Below, in pieces: positions 11,284 to 26,728 of a DNA stretch of 64,000 bases. How positions within the stretch are numbered: the stretch's first letter is position 1; every line of letters starts with the position of its first letter. The translations under genes and the position numbers were made by a program. The notes below the pieces were generated by a model. That model saw nothing but the letters and a program-made list of their open reading frames with translations. It was not told where the DNA came from and searched no databases. The DNA comes from Fistularia commersonii (Eukaryota; Chordata; Actinopteri; Syngnathiformes; Fistulariidae), in assembly GCA_037954325.1 (NCBI GenBank), contig JBBMNZ010000001.1:18315758-18379757 (forward strand), given 5' to 3'.

Positions 11284-14200
11284 TGTGTGTGTCCGCCCGC
11301 CCAGGTATCGTCGGCAGTAACAAAACCCTGCTGAAGTACATGACCACGGCCATCTTCCTCTATATCGCCATCCTCCTGCCCGCCATTGCTTTCGGCTCGC
11401 TCAATGACGAGAGCACACGAGGCGAGATTGGTACATCAGCAAGAAACACCCACTCAGTCTGATGTTTTTCCACTTTCCACTTTTAGCGTGTGCTGTTAAT
11501 GTGTTAGATATTATTTAAGATTATTTAGAATTATCAATGGTAAATTCAGATAATTCCAATAAAGTACATCACAAATACACATTTCATGCCAGGGAATTTG
11601 GCCTTAAAATATTATTTTATATTGATATTAGGGAAAAGGGAGAAAAGGGCAGTTTGATTTTGCATCCCAATCATTTTTATATGTCAACAAGCCCTGTTTT
11701 GTATTATTAAAAAAAATTCATCGGTGGAGTTGTATTCTTTTTTTTTCTGTTTTAAATCCTTTAGAAGGGTTTCAGTAGAGTGGAACTCTAGCATTCAACG
11801 AATTAAAAAGTTGAACTTTTGCAGCGGAGATTATTTTCATGCTTGAGGGAACAAGAACTAGATGTGAAGAGGAAGTGTAGAATGCGAGTCCCTTGTTATT
11901 ATTAACAACTGCAGTATTTTGATGAGTTGCGTGTGTGTGTGTCCCCTGGCGTTCAGATGTCCGGAAGACCATTATCGGCCAGAGCATCGGAGGGGTCATC
12001 TACTCGCTGTTTGCTGGCTCACCGCTGGTCATCCCTCTCACCACAGCCCCCCTTGCCATCTTCATCAGTGGTAGGTCTCAGTTGCCGAGCTGAGCTCAGC
12101 CACAGAACACTTATCTTGTCAGTGGGTGTGGGAGGCGGGGTAAGAAGATTACGTCAAAAATGAGTAGGGGCAAGCTCCCCTCGGCTGGGAAGGAGTTCTG
12201 TGTCCTCATCCAATCTCTTGAGCTAGCAAACCGATATCAGTTCTGACAGTTCTGTCAGCGGACTATTAAAAAGTATCAGAAATACAAGTACTTTGTATGT
12301 CGACTACCCAAAGTCATTTATTTATTGCTCAGGGGTTTGCTCTGCCACCTCACAGTAAGAAGGGTCTCAATGGGTTCTCTCCAGGGGCTCCGTCAACCCT
12401 CCTCAGCCCAAAAGCAGGCAGCAGGTTCACTGAAGACTCTGAACTGTCTGTAGGTGTGAATGTTGCTATTTGTGGCACTGTGATTGATAGGCAACCCATT
12501 TAGGTTAAATCCTGCCTTTCGCCCCTGTGACAGCCAAGATCGACTCCAGAGGGCAGGATGCGGTGTAGACATGAAAGAGTGAGGGTTTTATAGATGAGCG
12601 ACCTTATAGCCATTAATGATATGTGAGATAATCCAAACTTCTGGTACTGTAATATCTGGAGATGGTTTCATGTTTGGAAGGACATCCTTTGAATTTGCTA
12701 AGACCTCCTGCTTTTTTTAAGTGACGCAAATTAAATCATCACAAGAAGTCAATAGTAGTGACCATCAGACGACCCCTCATTAACCTTTTCTTTTGGTCAT
12801 GTCTGGTGTAGCCGTGGCAACAACTGGGAACCTCGGTTTTGGCAGCCATTAATTAAGACACAGAGATGAAGAGTGGTTTTGTGGCATCAGCTGATGGAAT
12901 CTTTCCACGTGGAAACTTTCAGTGATCCGAGGAATCTGCGATGACTACAACCTGGACTTCCCAGCCTTCTATGCCTGCATCGGTCTGTGGAACTGCCTCT
13001 TTCTCATCCTGGGAGGCATCTTCAACCTCAGCCTGCTCATGAAGCTCTTTAAAAGGTAAGTCAGAATCTTGACAAATTCACGGCTGATTTTTCTTTTCCC
13101 TTCCCCGCCAGTTTTCATGATTGCACCGTGACTCGTCTGGGTATTTAAAGCTGTTTTTTGTTCTCCTTGTTGTTCTGTTTTACATGGTTGCTGCACGGTA
13201 ATTAAAGCTCAACTTGGCTGCCATCAATGTTGCCGTTTTAAAAAAAGGCCGCGATATGGGTTCAATTTCAAATGGATCAGTTTCGTCTGCTTGTGAAAGG
13301 TTAAATAAAGCCTCTTGTGGCTTTTCACATTTAAAAATTGGCTTCTTCGAGCATCATTTCTGCTCTCAGATCCGATCGGAGGTTGTGATTTTGGTTCCGG
13401 TTGTCCCCGAACGGTCATGTGAAACATGAAAGGCTGTGTCGGAATAAATGGGCTCATTTTTTGAATCTTGTGAGAAATATCAGGATTCAAGAATAGTTTG
13501 GATGTTGGATGGAGTTCTCATGAGTATGAGTTGTTTTAGTTTTGTACAATTAGATCTGCACATTGTAGAAGTATCTGTTATGCTAACAATGCATCATATG
13601 GGAAGCATGTCTTGACAGATGGATACAGCTCATTCACTGCTTAAAAAACTGTTGAGTTATTGTGGTGAGAAATAAACATAACAAAATTTGTTGAAAAATG
13701 TTACAATTGATATAAATAAATAAATAATAAATAAATCATAATAAGCAATTACAAATGATCTAAAAACTTAATAGAAATGAAATGAAAATAACAAAGGAAT
13801 TAACTTGAATACAAAATAGTCAAAAACAATCAAACAGAGATTGAATGCATTTTTTTTTCATGGCATGAAGAAATTACTAGAATTTTTTTGACCCTTTGTA
13901 GCTTTTCCTGTTAAATGTCAGGTTATTGATTTAGTGTCAGATGTCAAATTTTGGATCATTTAGATAATAGCAGAAATGAAGTTGTAACCACATGCATTTT
14001 GACATGTTGGATTTCCAGATGTAAAGACGACGATGTAAAGTCCTATGTCCTCCATCTTGTCCCGCTGTCTCATCAGGTCGACGGAGGAGGTCATCGCCCT
14101 CTTCATCTCCATTGCCTTTGTGGTGGATGCCGTCAAAGGCACAGTGAAAAGTAAGGAATGCCTCACATGTGCACATGCAGTCAAACACATGCCCTGTTCT

Positions 14201-17200
14201 GTTTCCGTCGTTGGTTGCGATGACTCAGCTCTGACTAATGAAGCCTAATGTTGCAGATCACACGCTGCCCAAATCCTGAGGCAGACCCTATTTTTTTTTC
14301 ATTTTGGAACCATATACAATTTCATTTCTTTATTCGTGTTGATTAGCATAGTTTAAAAAATCTCTAACATTTATTGATAGAAATGTTGCATGAAATTCTC
14401 CCCACTTTATACACAAACATTTAAATAACACATGTATATGTTTGTGTATACAGTAGGGAGAACAAGTATTTGATACACTGCTGATTTTTCAGCTTTTCCC
14501 TCTTGCAAAGCATGTTGAGGTCTGTCATTTTTATCATGGGTACTCTTCAACTGTGTGACAGAATCTAACACAAATATCCAGAAAATTACATTGTATGATT
14601 TTTAAGTAATTGATTTGCTTTTTATTTCATGACAAGTATTTGATACGTCAGAAATACAGAACTAAATATTTGGTACACAAACCTTTGTCAGCAATTACAG
14701 AAATCAGACGTTTCCTGTAGTTCCTGACCAGGTTTGCACACACTGCAGCAGGGATTTTGGCCCTCCACTCCAGACAGAAATTCTCCCAATCCTTCAGGTT
14801 TCGGGGCAGTCGCTTGGTAATATGGACTTTCAGCTCCCTCCGAAGATTTTCTGTAGGCTTCAGGTCTGGAGACTGGCTAGGCCACTCCAGGACCTTGAGA
14901 TGCTTCTTATGGATCCACTCCTTAGTTGCCCTGGCTGTGTGTTTTGGGTTATTGTCATGCTGGAAGACCCAGCCACAAGTGAGGGAAGGAGGTTGTTGGG
15001 CAAGATCTTGCGATGCATGGCCCCATCCATCCTGTCTTCAATACGGTGCAGTCGTCCTGTCCCCTCTGCAGAAAAGCATCCCCAAAGAATGATCTTTCCA
15101 CCTCTATGCTTCACGGTTGGGATGCTGCCCTTGAGGTTGTACTCATCCATCCTTCTTCTTCCTCCAAACACGGCGAGTGAAGTTTAGACCAAATAGCTCT
15201 ATTTTTGTCTCATCAGACGACATGCCCTTCTTCCATATCTCCTCTGGATCATCCAGACCGTCATTGGCAAACTTCAGACGGGTCTGGACATGTGCTGCCT
15301 TGAGCAGGGGGACCTTGTGTGTGCTGCAGGATTTTAATCCATGACGCCATTGTGTGTCAGTAATGGTTTTCTTTGAGACTGTGGTCCCAGCTCTCTTCAA
15401 GTCATTGACCAGGTCTAGCCGTGTAGTTCTGGGCTGATCCCTCACGTTCCTCTTGATCATTGATACCCTGCGAGGTGAGATCTTGCATGAAGCCCCAGAC
15501 TGATGGAGATTGACAGTCATCTTGAACTTCCTCAATTTTCGAATAATTGTGCCAACAGTGGTTCCCTTCTCACCATGCTGTTTGCCTATTGTCCCGAAGC
15601 CCATCCAAGCCATGTGCAGGTCTACAATTTTATCCCTGAAGTCCTTACACAGCTCTCTGGTCTTAGCCATTGTGTACAGGTTAGAGTTTGTTTGACAGGG
15701 TGTGGACCGGTGTCTTTTATACATGTAAGGAGTTCAAACTGGTGCAGTTAAAACAGGTAATGAGTGGAGAACAGGAGGGCTTTCTTAACGAAGAACTAAT
15801 AGGTCTGTGAGAGCCGCAGTTCTTACTGGTTGGTATGTGATCAAATAGTTGTCATGCAATAAAAAGCAAATTAAGTATTTAAAAATCATATAATGTGATT
15901 TTCTGGAATTTTGTTTTAGATAAAATCACTCACAGTCGAGTACCTATGATGAAAATTACAGACCTCTACATGCTTTGTAAGTGGGAGAGGCAGAAAAATC
16001 ATCAGCGTAGCAGACACTTGTTCTCCCCACTGTGTGTGTGTTTGTGTATACATATTTTTGCATATGTATATAAAGGTTTATATGTCTACGTATATCCATC
16101 CATCCATCATCTGCCGCTTATCCTGCACTCATGGTTGCGGGGAATGCTGGAGCCTATTATACAATATATGATATTAAATAATTTAAACCTCATTTTCTGT
16201 TATGTGGGGACACTGTAGCTAAATGAGTGTCTCTAACTCTGAGCACAGCAAGGACATGAGAAATTCATCTGTTGCCTCGCCTGGATGCGGGGATCGAAAG
16301 TGACGTGTCATGGATTTTTATAAGATGCGAGAGCCACTGGGAGTTAGCTGGAAAAAAAAAATATCCATGATTCCTAAAATCCGGGAGCCTGTTTAATGTG
16401 CAAACTCCTCCTCCTCTCATGTCCAAGACCAATTGCTTTTTACCAGATTACAGAAATATGAGTTTGACGCCAGTTTGGGGGGGGGGGGGGGGGGGGGGGC
16501 TGTCCAGACATTTGGAATAGATCGAACAATTTGAAGCCATCCCCAGATCCGGCTGGCGTCCGTTATTAGAACAGTCCTTTCTATTAGGGGTTTGATCTGC
16601 CGTGACTTGGAATAAGTGTGCAAATTGTCCGGCACAGAAGTGAGACACAAGCCTCCTTGATGGGGGGGAGGATGGGACTTATCACTCTGTCCCTCTGGTG
16701 GGTCAGCAGAGTGATAAGACACAGACCAAGATACTGAGCGCAAAATAAATCAATCTGGTCTCCGACACCATGCCCACAGCTACTTCTCAGCCACACTGCC
16801 TATACTGCACCCCCGCCCTGGTCAGTCATAAATATTCAAAAACAATTTAATTTCCAAAAATGAGGTGACGGTAGCGAAATGTAATTTATTGCCAATGCAA
16901 CTGTTTTAGAGATTGCCAGTGCAGCGATTCAATTTTCATTTGTAAAATACACTGGGAGCTCATCTGTCATTACCATAACATTAACCCGTGCTATTTTTGA
17001 TGACACTCTTTATCCCAAATATTTCCTGGCAATATGAGCGAGTGTATCTAGACTGCTGTGCAACTTTGTTTGCCCTGTAACGTCCTCTTGTTTGATGGAA
17101 TTTTGTGTGCATGTATGCATTTCACACTTTTTGATCAAGAATAGAACTGCATTATTTGAATGATAACACTGGTATTTGTGCTCTGTCTTGTTTTTTTACA

Positions 17201-20200
17201 CAGTACATAAAGTACTTCTTTTAATATTACTGTCCTCTGCCTTACCAGTGTCTGGGGGAATTAATAGTGTAATCAAATTACATAAGAATAATAATAATAA
17301 TAATAATAATAATAACCATAATCCAAAAACATGAGTGCAATGTATGCGGTATAGATAGTGAATGAATGAAGAAGAAAGAAAATAAGACAATGGCTTTCTC
17401 TGCCAAATTCTTATTTTTCAAAGGCTGCTCCCTATTCACAATGTATTCAGACATAAGGAAAAAAATCAGTAAATTTGGTAGAATTGTCGTCATCAAAAAT
17501 TACTCATTACAATTTTCAAGTATGTCAAGAGACAACGTGAAGATACTAGTTTTCATTCGTTATGCTAAGCTAATTAGCAGGAATGGGTCTCTGTAGCATG
17601 GATACAAGAATGGCAGCTGTCTTTCCATTGGATTTTTTGCACATTTTGCTCTAAAATTAGGGCAAAGCTTCTGTGATTAAAAACTAGCTTAGGAGCATGC
17701 TATTATGTGAACAAGAGTAACTTTCGACTGTTTGCCCATAGATATGATTCCCTCATTTATTTCTTCTGGAAATAGCTGCTCAAGGTCAAATGATGCAAAG
17801 AAAATAGCTGGATGTTTTAGTTCTAGTCTTTTTAGCTGCAGGTTCACGCCGCAAAGAATGCTAACCCAGTGTTAGCCCTTTGCACTTCAGTGACAAAAAA
17901 AATGATATCTGATTCATGAATGGCCCAGCTAATCAAACCTCCATGGGTGCTACCTCAGTCTTTCAGAGATACTACCACCCCCCAATGCTGACCAACAGGA
18001 GTATAGCCGACTTCCCAGAGAGCGGCGTCCCTCTCGGGGGGAACGGAAGCAACAAGGCAGCAGCAGCAGCGGTTGGGGCGACAGCGATGCCGGGTCCGAC
18101 TCTGAACGGCCTCCCCGAAACCCTCATCCAGTGCACACGGGAACAGCCCGTCCTCTGCCTGCTGCTGATGATGGGGACCCTGTGGATGGGCTACACCCTC
18201 TACCAGTTCAAGCGCAGGTATGGACGCCGCCCTGCGTATAAAGAGAAGGGGTGTTTGGAAGTGAGATCTCAGCTCAACAGGGATAGCATCGAAGTTTTTC
18301 CCAGCACAGGCTCTCACAGAGCACATGGTTTCCCTGCCTGTGATTTAATAAGCAATAATATAAACAGTTCTTGCCTTACCATGGAGACGCGTCACAGCGT
18401 TTCCAGTGCAAGTCAAGAGGCATAAACTAAATATGTATTTATGCCGTATAAGTACCAGCACAATAAAAAAAAAAGGGACATTCTCAGGCTGTATGAACTG
18501 CAATTTAATTGAACATGTGCTCTAAAAACTTTTCACAATTTTTACAATGTTGTGACAGCATTGACAACAACACTCGCTAAAGCTACATTACATGCATGCA
18601 CTGAACGCATCATATCGTATTGAACTGTACTCTTGGGACTCTGGCACATGGCAGAAGACACCCAGAAGCATCCCCATGTGTTGTTCACATTGTTGTTTTT
18701 TTGTCATTTTGTCATATCGCTATCACCACCATAAGATCAGAATATTGTAAATCGACAAGGGTAAGATTTGCCCTAATCTATCTACCAGCCAAAATGGACT
18801 GTTCAAGCAAAACAGATAGGCCCGTCTTTGTTCTGTAATTGTATCCCTCCATGATCTCACTCTCTCTCTCTTTTTCAGTCCATTCCTGCATGCCAAAGTG
18901 AGGGAGGTGCTGTCAGACTGCGCCCTGCCCATATCAGTGCTGCTGTTCTCCTTCATCGGCTCCTACCTTTTCAGCGATATTGAGCGTTAGTATCTTTTTT
19001 TTTTTTCTCTGACTCACTGACTATCAGAGGTGTTTTTGCCGGGGTTCATAAAGCAGGAAACTCAAGTTGAATCTATTTGCTTCATAGTTGGCTGTTAAAA
19101 AAGGACAAAAATAAAACTAACAGTATATGAAGTATTTAGTGTATATTCAATGTTAATCTGATCAAATAATATATATTTTTATAATCTGCACATCAATATT
19201 TGACAGAAAAAAATTGCAAGAACATCACTATAACTATGGTTCTATTAATTACAATGTAATTGCACACTTTTTAATTGATAAGTTGTTTTTAACTTTAAAT
19301 TCAGTTGAGTGTTCACTTTAAATTCAGTTGAGTATATAAGTCAGTACACAAAGTTGCCATATCAGAATCAAACCAGGCACATCCCTGTGAAGTGAAGTGT
19401 TAACCACCGTGCCACTGTGCTGTTGTATTTTGCGATTTTAACAGGATTTTTTTTGTCAGAATCATAAATTTGAACACAGTATTATTGTGAACACAAAATT
19501 TTTAAAATGAACCATTCTCCAAATATTTATTGATTAAACAAATGACTCAGACTAGGCCCTTAGTGTGGTTTAGTCCAGCACAAAAATTCCTGGGCATGAA
19601 CCAAACTGTAATATTTGGTTCCATCTTGTTTATGTTGTGATTATTTTTGCCATAATTTTGCATCTTTTTTCCTCTCCATTGGGTATTTCCACTCAGTTGG
19701 ACTATCCTAGTGTCTTTCATGCCCCTCGTAGAAAACAGGATTGTTATTTTTCTCACTTTGCATTGCCAGTCGCCATTCAACATCACTGTAGTGCCTTGCC
19801 TACAGTAAGTCGAAACCATTCATTGAGCCAAAATAGTGGGACGCTGCAAACTTTGCACATGATGACGGCCCCCATGAAGCCTTACTTGACTTCCCTCCTT
19901 CTTATCAACACAAGCTGGCAACTCATGTGTTACTGTTCATCACGATCCCCCCAAGACTGTTTCAGGGCCTCATCCGAAACTTCGGAGGTCTCCAGAGTGA
20001 AAAAAACGAAAGGCTTGGCGTCCCCGGAGAGATGGGATCGCCCCCCCCGGAAACTGAAAACAACACAACCACACATGGGGCCACCAGGGTTTCAGAAGAG
20101 TTTTTAATGAACTGGTGAAGGTGTTAACTGGGGCAAACGTGGCCGACGGAGGGGAGTAGATCTGGCATCTGCGTGAGCATTAATTTTTTATCTCTCCGCT

Positions 20201-23200
20201 ACAACAAGGTTGGGGGATGGTGTGGGGTTAGTGAGTAAGTGACATTTCATTGCTCTAAAATAAGAAAATACTTGAGATTTTTCTTAAAGTGTTGCATAAT
20301 AGTTTCAACATCATTACAGATAAAGGGAAAAATGAAGAAAGACAAGCCAAGTGTGTGTGCATCTGCATGAATGTGTGCGTGCGTCTGCATGAATGTGTGT
20401 GTGCGTCTGCATGAATGTGTGTTTGTGTGTGTATAGGGGTCTTGTAATGTTTACAGGACATCTCTTGTTTGTGTGTTTAATGCGCCATTTTGGAAAACAT
20501 TTACACTATAAGGATTTAGTTTCCAGCCTAAACTAGGCTGAATGGCTGGAAGATGCACCCCAGACAGGGTCGCCAAACCTTTTTTTTAATCTTCATTTTT
20601 TATTGTCTGTCATTACGGCTCAGGCCAAGACATATTGAAGATTTTCTATTGTTTACCTTTTTTACGGAGCCTCCATTCATGGTTGCCAAGGCAGCAGCTG
20701 TTCTCCGGGGAACGGTACAAGGAAGCCAGTGAGATTGAAGTGCTCCTCATTGTTCTGTCCAATAGACGAACAGTTCTCTTCACTGACGAAGAAGAGATGA
20801 ACAGTTCTCTTCTTCGTTTTTCTCTGGTGTTTATTGACGGCAGGTAATCCAGCTGGTTGATGCATCACTTGTACAGGCCAGCGATTGTCACCCCCCACAT
20901 AATATTATTGGCATGGTTTGGTCCGTGTTGTGCTGTGTGAATGCAAAGTGAGCCAAAGGAAAGTACAGCAACATTTGAAATAACAAGAATTAAAAAGAAT
21001 TGATTAAAATGGAAAATAAACTTCACAAGCCGATGTTGATGATTTCACATCATGGTTTGTTTTTTTGAGTCTCAAGAACACCAGTAATATGTTGGGAAAG
21101 CAAAATGTATGCAAATGCCTTTTTTTTTAAAAAAAAAGATTGAGTGTGTAAATGAAAAAAAATGTTCTAAGTCCACCTTTTCATAACCTATAAATGAAAA
21201 AAATAAAATGTTGTATTTTTAAAACATTTAATTTTCAACCAATATAAGTTGCTTGAAAATAGTAATTGGATCAGAGTTATTTTATTACGGCAAAAACCCC
21301 ATGATATTTTAGTTGGGCGAAAATAAACAATTATCAATATACAGCCATCAATGAAATATCAGTAATCGATATCCGTTTTCTCTGATCAGTTCCAGTCTTC
21401 AGGGTTCACAACCGCCCGATCTTCAACGTAGCACCGTTTGAGCGGCTCTCTGCCCTGAATGTAGTCAGCGCCATGGGCCTGGGCTTCCTCCTGGCCCTCC
21501 TCATCTTCATCGACCAGAACATCGTCGTCTCGCTGACCAACGCACCAGAGAACAGGTAAGACTTTTGGTTCCCAGCGAGTGTCCCTCTCCTCTGCACAGC
21601 CTTTTTTTTTATATCAACATCAACTATTGCTTGAATGTAAATCCAATGTCACAACCTACGTCCAACATAATGTAATTGTTCTAACAACACTGGCGTCCAG
21701 CTGGGAGTGAAAATAGGACAAACTGATCGGTTCTTTGGCCTGTAAAGTATTGATCACCTACACTGATACAGATGTGTTGACCAGCCTCTACTTCCTGTTA
21801 TCCTCCTCTACTGGTCAATGGGGGCACTCTGGTTAGCGCAGATTTAATTAGTTGCAGTTTGACAAGAAACAAACCTTCCTCCTTTTTCTCGTCGTCCTTT
21901 TCCCTAGACTGGCATCGTCTTTTCTTTGTTTTAATTCGTTTTTGTCGTGCCGACGGTTATTATTGAAGCAACCAGGTTATTTTTATCTGCTCTTACGCCA
22001 TCTGTCTGTGTGTTTCTGATGCCTTATTCTCAGAAATTTTGCGATGCAGTCCATTTCAGTCCATTGGGAGTATCTATTGAATAAATTATTATGCTTTTTT
22101 TTCAGGTTTCGCTTTGTCTTTTTTTTCCCCCCGCAATCTGGTGCTCAGACTTATTTATGGCTGTAGTGGATTTCAATGTCGGGCTCAAGGGCATGTCAGC
22201 AGGACAGCGGGTGAAGGAAAGGGTTTTGATTCATTGGCGAGAGCGATGAATATGTGTCCGGGTGGGGACAGCTGTTCCAAAAGTGTCCAGACCCAGACCC
22301 TTTGAAGGGTCATCCGATAAATTAACAGGAAGGACAGAATACTGTTAAGAATTTTCCAGAAAGAGGGAACTATGATGAATATTTTCTCATTACATACCAG
22401 GAATTCTTGTCAAAATCTTTTTGTCTTCCTCAGTTCAGAACTGAAGAAGTCAACAGCAAGTCAGGATGAAAACAGTGGAGAAAAGAGTCAATATTTGCCT
22501 CCACCTGATTTTTCAGTGTAGCTGCATGTGTTGGCTGATGGCAGTATTGCAGATCAATGTTTTACATATGATTTGGATGATCAGTTGGTTACTTATGTGT
22601 TATTATGCAAAAATAAGACAAGTGAACATTAATTGCTGTGTGAGACATTTCAGTGTCACACATGTGATATGTATTTTATCAAGTAACATTTATCGATTAA
22701 CTAATGTGTTTTAAACATGTCAGATGCTCACAAATCGATCGATGTTAATGTATGAAGTGTATGAACTCTTACTGATCAATATTTTGTTGAAGACCTGATC
22801 AGTTGGTTGCATCTGCACCGCTCAGTTTTTCATTACCTGCAGCCGGTTTCCAGGTCACACTTGTGTTTCTTAGTAATGGAACAGGATCCACCTCAACTCT
22901 ATTACTGAGAAATATCACAGTGATATAAGTGAAATATTACAGGAACAACATTATCTTTCAATAACTAATGTGAAAATATACACTTCAGCTGGAGGGGGGC
23001 TTTAATGTATCATGATGGCACTGTGGTATTTACAAACATCTGCGCCAAATCTCATTTGAGCTACTCAAAAGGACAGCAACCCCCCCCCCCCCCCCCCTCC
23101 CAACACGCGGAAGCGCACACACACACATATCACCCTTGTGCGAAAACAACTGAAGAAATGGAAAAAGCAGCACAGCAGTGGCTTCACAAAGATTAGCTTT

Positions 23201-26200
23201 AACATCCTGCCCTGCTATTTATTTGGTTGGCGCCGACCTGTAAAAACTCTGTACAGAAGATGGGGGAGAGGGTTTGAGAATGGTTTTGGTTTTTCTTTGT
23301 AAATTAAGAGAGATGATTATCAAAACATGTGAGCAAGTTGATTCAGGTTGTGATGAAGGGCACCACTCACCTCAGGAGGAGGATGCTCTTTTTATGTGTG
23401 CACACGAGCAGGCGTGTGTGTGTGTGTTTGCACTTGCTGCAAAATTTGTCATCCTTTTAATATCTCTATCAGTGTGTGTATGTGTGACCAGTCTGGTGAA
23501 AGTATCGATTGCTTTTGGGTCGCTGGCACATCCTTCCCGGTGTGTCACCTTCCGTTTGTGTTCCGCAGGTTGCTGAAGGGCACTGCGTATCACTGGGACC
23601 TGATGCTCTCCGGCCTCATCAACATCCTGATGTCCGTGCTGGGGCTGCCCTGGATGCATGCCGCCTTCCCCCACTCCACCCTCCATGTGCGCCAGCTGGC
23701 CTTCGTGGAGCAGCGGGTGGAAGGGGGCCACCTCTACGAGACGTAAGTTCCTTCCTCCCCGCCGGCCGCTAATCGGGCACTCGTTGAAAGGTCGTCTGTG
23801 GAGTTGCGGGCTGCGGCTGTAATTTATGCTCCCATGCCCTGCTCCTCCCTAAGTGCATGATGACGAGGTGGCTAACGGCATTCTAGCCAAAAGAGTAGGA
23901 GGTGAGGAGGTGGGGTCTTAGACAGGATGAGAGGATTAAGTTCATCGCCCTGGAATGGGAAAAATTAGACTCAGAATATACTTGCAGCTAATAAAGTAGT
24001 GGATAATCAGGAGTAAATTGCTCTCTGTTTATAAACACATGTCTTGAAGGGATAATTCACCTGTACTGACACAATTCACGTGAAATATGAAGAGCTGGAC
24101 ACAGACTCCTGCGAATTTGTTTATCACAATCAGTGATGGCCAAAGGAAATTGTAGTATGCCGTCATTGAAGCTGAGTCTAGGGTCTGATCTCGAAAAATG
24201 GTGCAGATAATGTTATAATGTTAAAAATGACAGGCCATATCTTACTAGAGGTGCAAAAAAAAGAAGAGAATCAATCACATGATCATTCCTTTAAAAATGG
24301 CGCCCCAATAACATCTTTGTTAACACATATCTCTGGTCAAAAGAGCCTGTGTTTGCTCGAACGTCGAGAGAGAATACGTTTTTTTGTATTATATGTAGAA
24401 TAAATTGTCTTTACTTTTGGAGCACTTTTTGGCGTGCAGATTTTTTTTCAAATCTCTATTCGGTCTGCCAGCATTGCACATCCTCAAACACTAAAAAGAC
24501 AGAATTTTCAAGTCATCCACGGATTGCTATGTCTATTTCTAAAAAAAAAAAGGTCGTAGGCCGTCTGTCGTTGGACGACCTACAAGCAGTCACAGTACAG
24601 AGACATGGGACTAGATAGCCAATGTGAAAAAAGAAAGGAGAGATGTTGACAAAATGTAAATGAACCGGCCCGGTTGTTTAATGCGTCAGCCATCATCTCT
24701 TGACAAGCTGATATAGGCCGTTTTAATTCCCATCCCACCCGATTGCGATTGGCTCTGTATTGGGGATGCAAGCAGGACATACCTGCAGGAGGAAATGGAA
24801 CCTGGATGTTTTGTCCCACAATGATTTTTCCTATCTTTTCAGCAGTTTTTTTTTTTTTTTTTTTTTTTACATTTATTATTTTTGCCATAATAGGAGATTA
24901 CCTTCCAGTGTAATAGTGCCATTTTGTCAGAAGAATAATGTGGAAAATACAACTTGAATGATGGTACATATTTTTTCATTGTCAAATACAACGATCAGAA
25001 TAGATGTAATTTTGAATCCACCTAACAATAGAAACGTATTATGTGTCAAAGTTTGACTTGTAAGAAAATGTAAAATCTGCTTGAAACCATGGCAAACTCT
25101 TGAGCCACATCAGCCTCAGGAGCTGGTTCGCTGATTTATTAATTTTAAAACTTTATCATTTATTTTTTCTGGGAAGACACCCAGATGTTAGAAATGTTGC
25201 TGTTCTGAGCAGCAGCTGTTTTTTTCAGGGTTTTTTTTCCCCTCTCTGTGATCCCTATAAATCAAAGACACCAGCAGCAGACCGGTTGCATCACAAGTGA
25301 TGGAGGGCCGGCGGCTCCCCCCCCACTCCCGCCCCTCCTCACATACACACACACACACACACAGACTCAGATACAAATTCACACACACAGCCTCCCCGCC
25401 AGCACCCTGTGGGGTGGATGGCAGATGGCCCCGGGGCTGGGGAAGTCGGCGCAAAGGCTATTTCTCATTTTCACGCGTGTGCAAATGTTATCGCCAAAGA
25501 GATGGAAGCAGCCATTTGAAAAATGGCTGCCAAGACCACCTAAATAAATGCATGGTCTGTTTTGGCCTGGGAGCCACATACATTTAACGTGCCTGATAAG
25601 GAACTTGCCCCTCAAAATTTTCAATAAGTTATCTGTCCTGTCTCACACACATACACTCACACATAGATGCACGTACAGTCATACATCCACTTTAATCCTA
25701 TTGAAAATGAGTCACATCAGTCTCTCTGTGTCTGTTTCACTCCGTCACTTTTGTCACTGAGATGATGAGTCAAGGATTGCAAATGTTGTGTGTGCCCGCG
25801 AAAGGATGCACACACACAACTCCATCCAACTTGCCCATTTGTTTGACGATTGTTTCACAGAAGCGTCTTGATTTATTTTGTTTCTTGTCGAAGCTGTTTT
25901 AAATAAGATTTTCTTACCTATTTTTTTAAAGTAATTTATTTATTTATGTTAGTTAGTCCCAACCAAGGTGCAGTATTATCATTTATTGTAATTTTAATAA
26001 TTAATCGACTGAGTTAATTCAGTGTGAAGTTAAAAAAAAAAAAAGAGGGAGGTGTTATTTGTGGACTTATTTCTCACAAAAAGATTGTTGCGAAACCTAC
26101 ATGGCAGTACTCAGTGGTGATTGGATGTTCATGTCATGTGACCCATTGACTTGAAAGATTTGCATCAAAAAAAACAATTGGTATCTTTACATCAGTCTCT

Positions 26201-26661
26201 TATGAACTATGATGGCTATAGTTTACGAATCCTCTCTTATTGTTTTATTCTAAAATAATGAGCCTGTTTCTTCCAAACATTGTTCCCCAGGAGTTTTATT
26301 CCTTCAAGTTAGTGAATAGAAAAATAAATTAAGTAAAAGACACTTTGCTGTAGATCTGATATGAAAAGATGTGGAAAACAAATTACCGGTTTCATCGTAA
26401 GTCATTGCTTTACGGTAACTGCTCCATCTCATCGTGCACCTTCCCTCCCCTCCCCACTTTGCCTCAGCATCGTCCAGGTGAAGGAGACCCGGCTTACCTC
26501 CTTGACGGCCAACATCTTCATCGGAGTGTCGGTGCTGTTGTTGCCCGTTCCCCTGCAGTGGATCCCCAAGCCCGTCCTGTACGGCCTCTTCCTCTACATC
26601 GCGCTCACCTCCATCGATGGCAACCAGATGTGCGACCGCATGGCCCTCCTCCTCAAGGAGC

Positions 26662-26728
<67 letters not shown>

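Noticed and set aside
17916..17958. Upstream Met of the open frame at slc4a11 exon i as a start codon
   Set aside because: The frame is continuous, but a clear cctcag acceptor at 17953-17958 and exact phase with exon h (V-K-I-F) show that these bases are intron.
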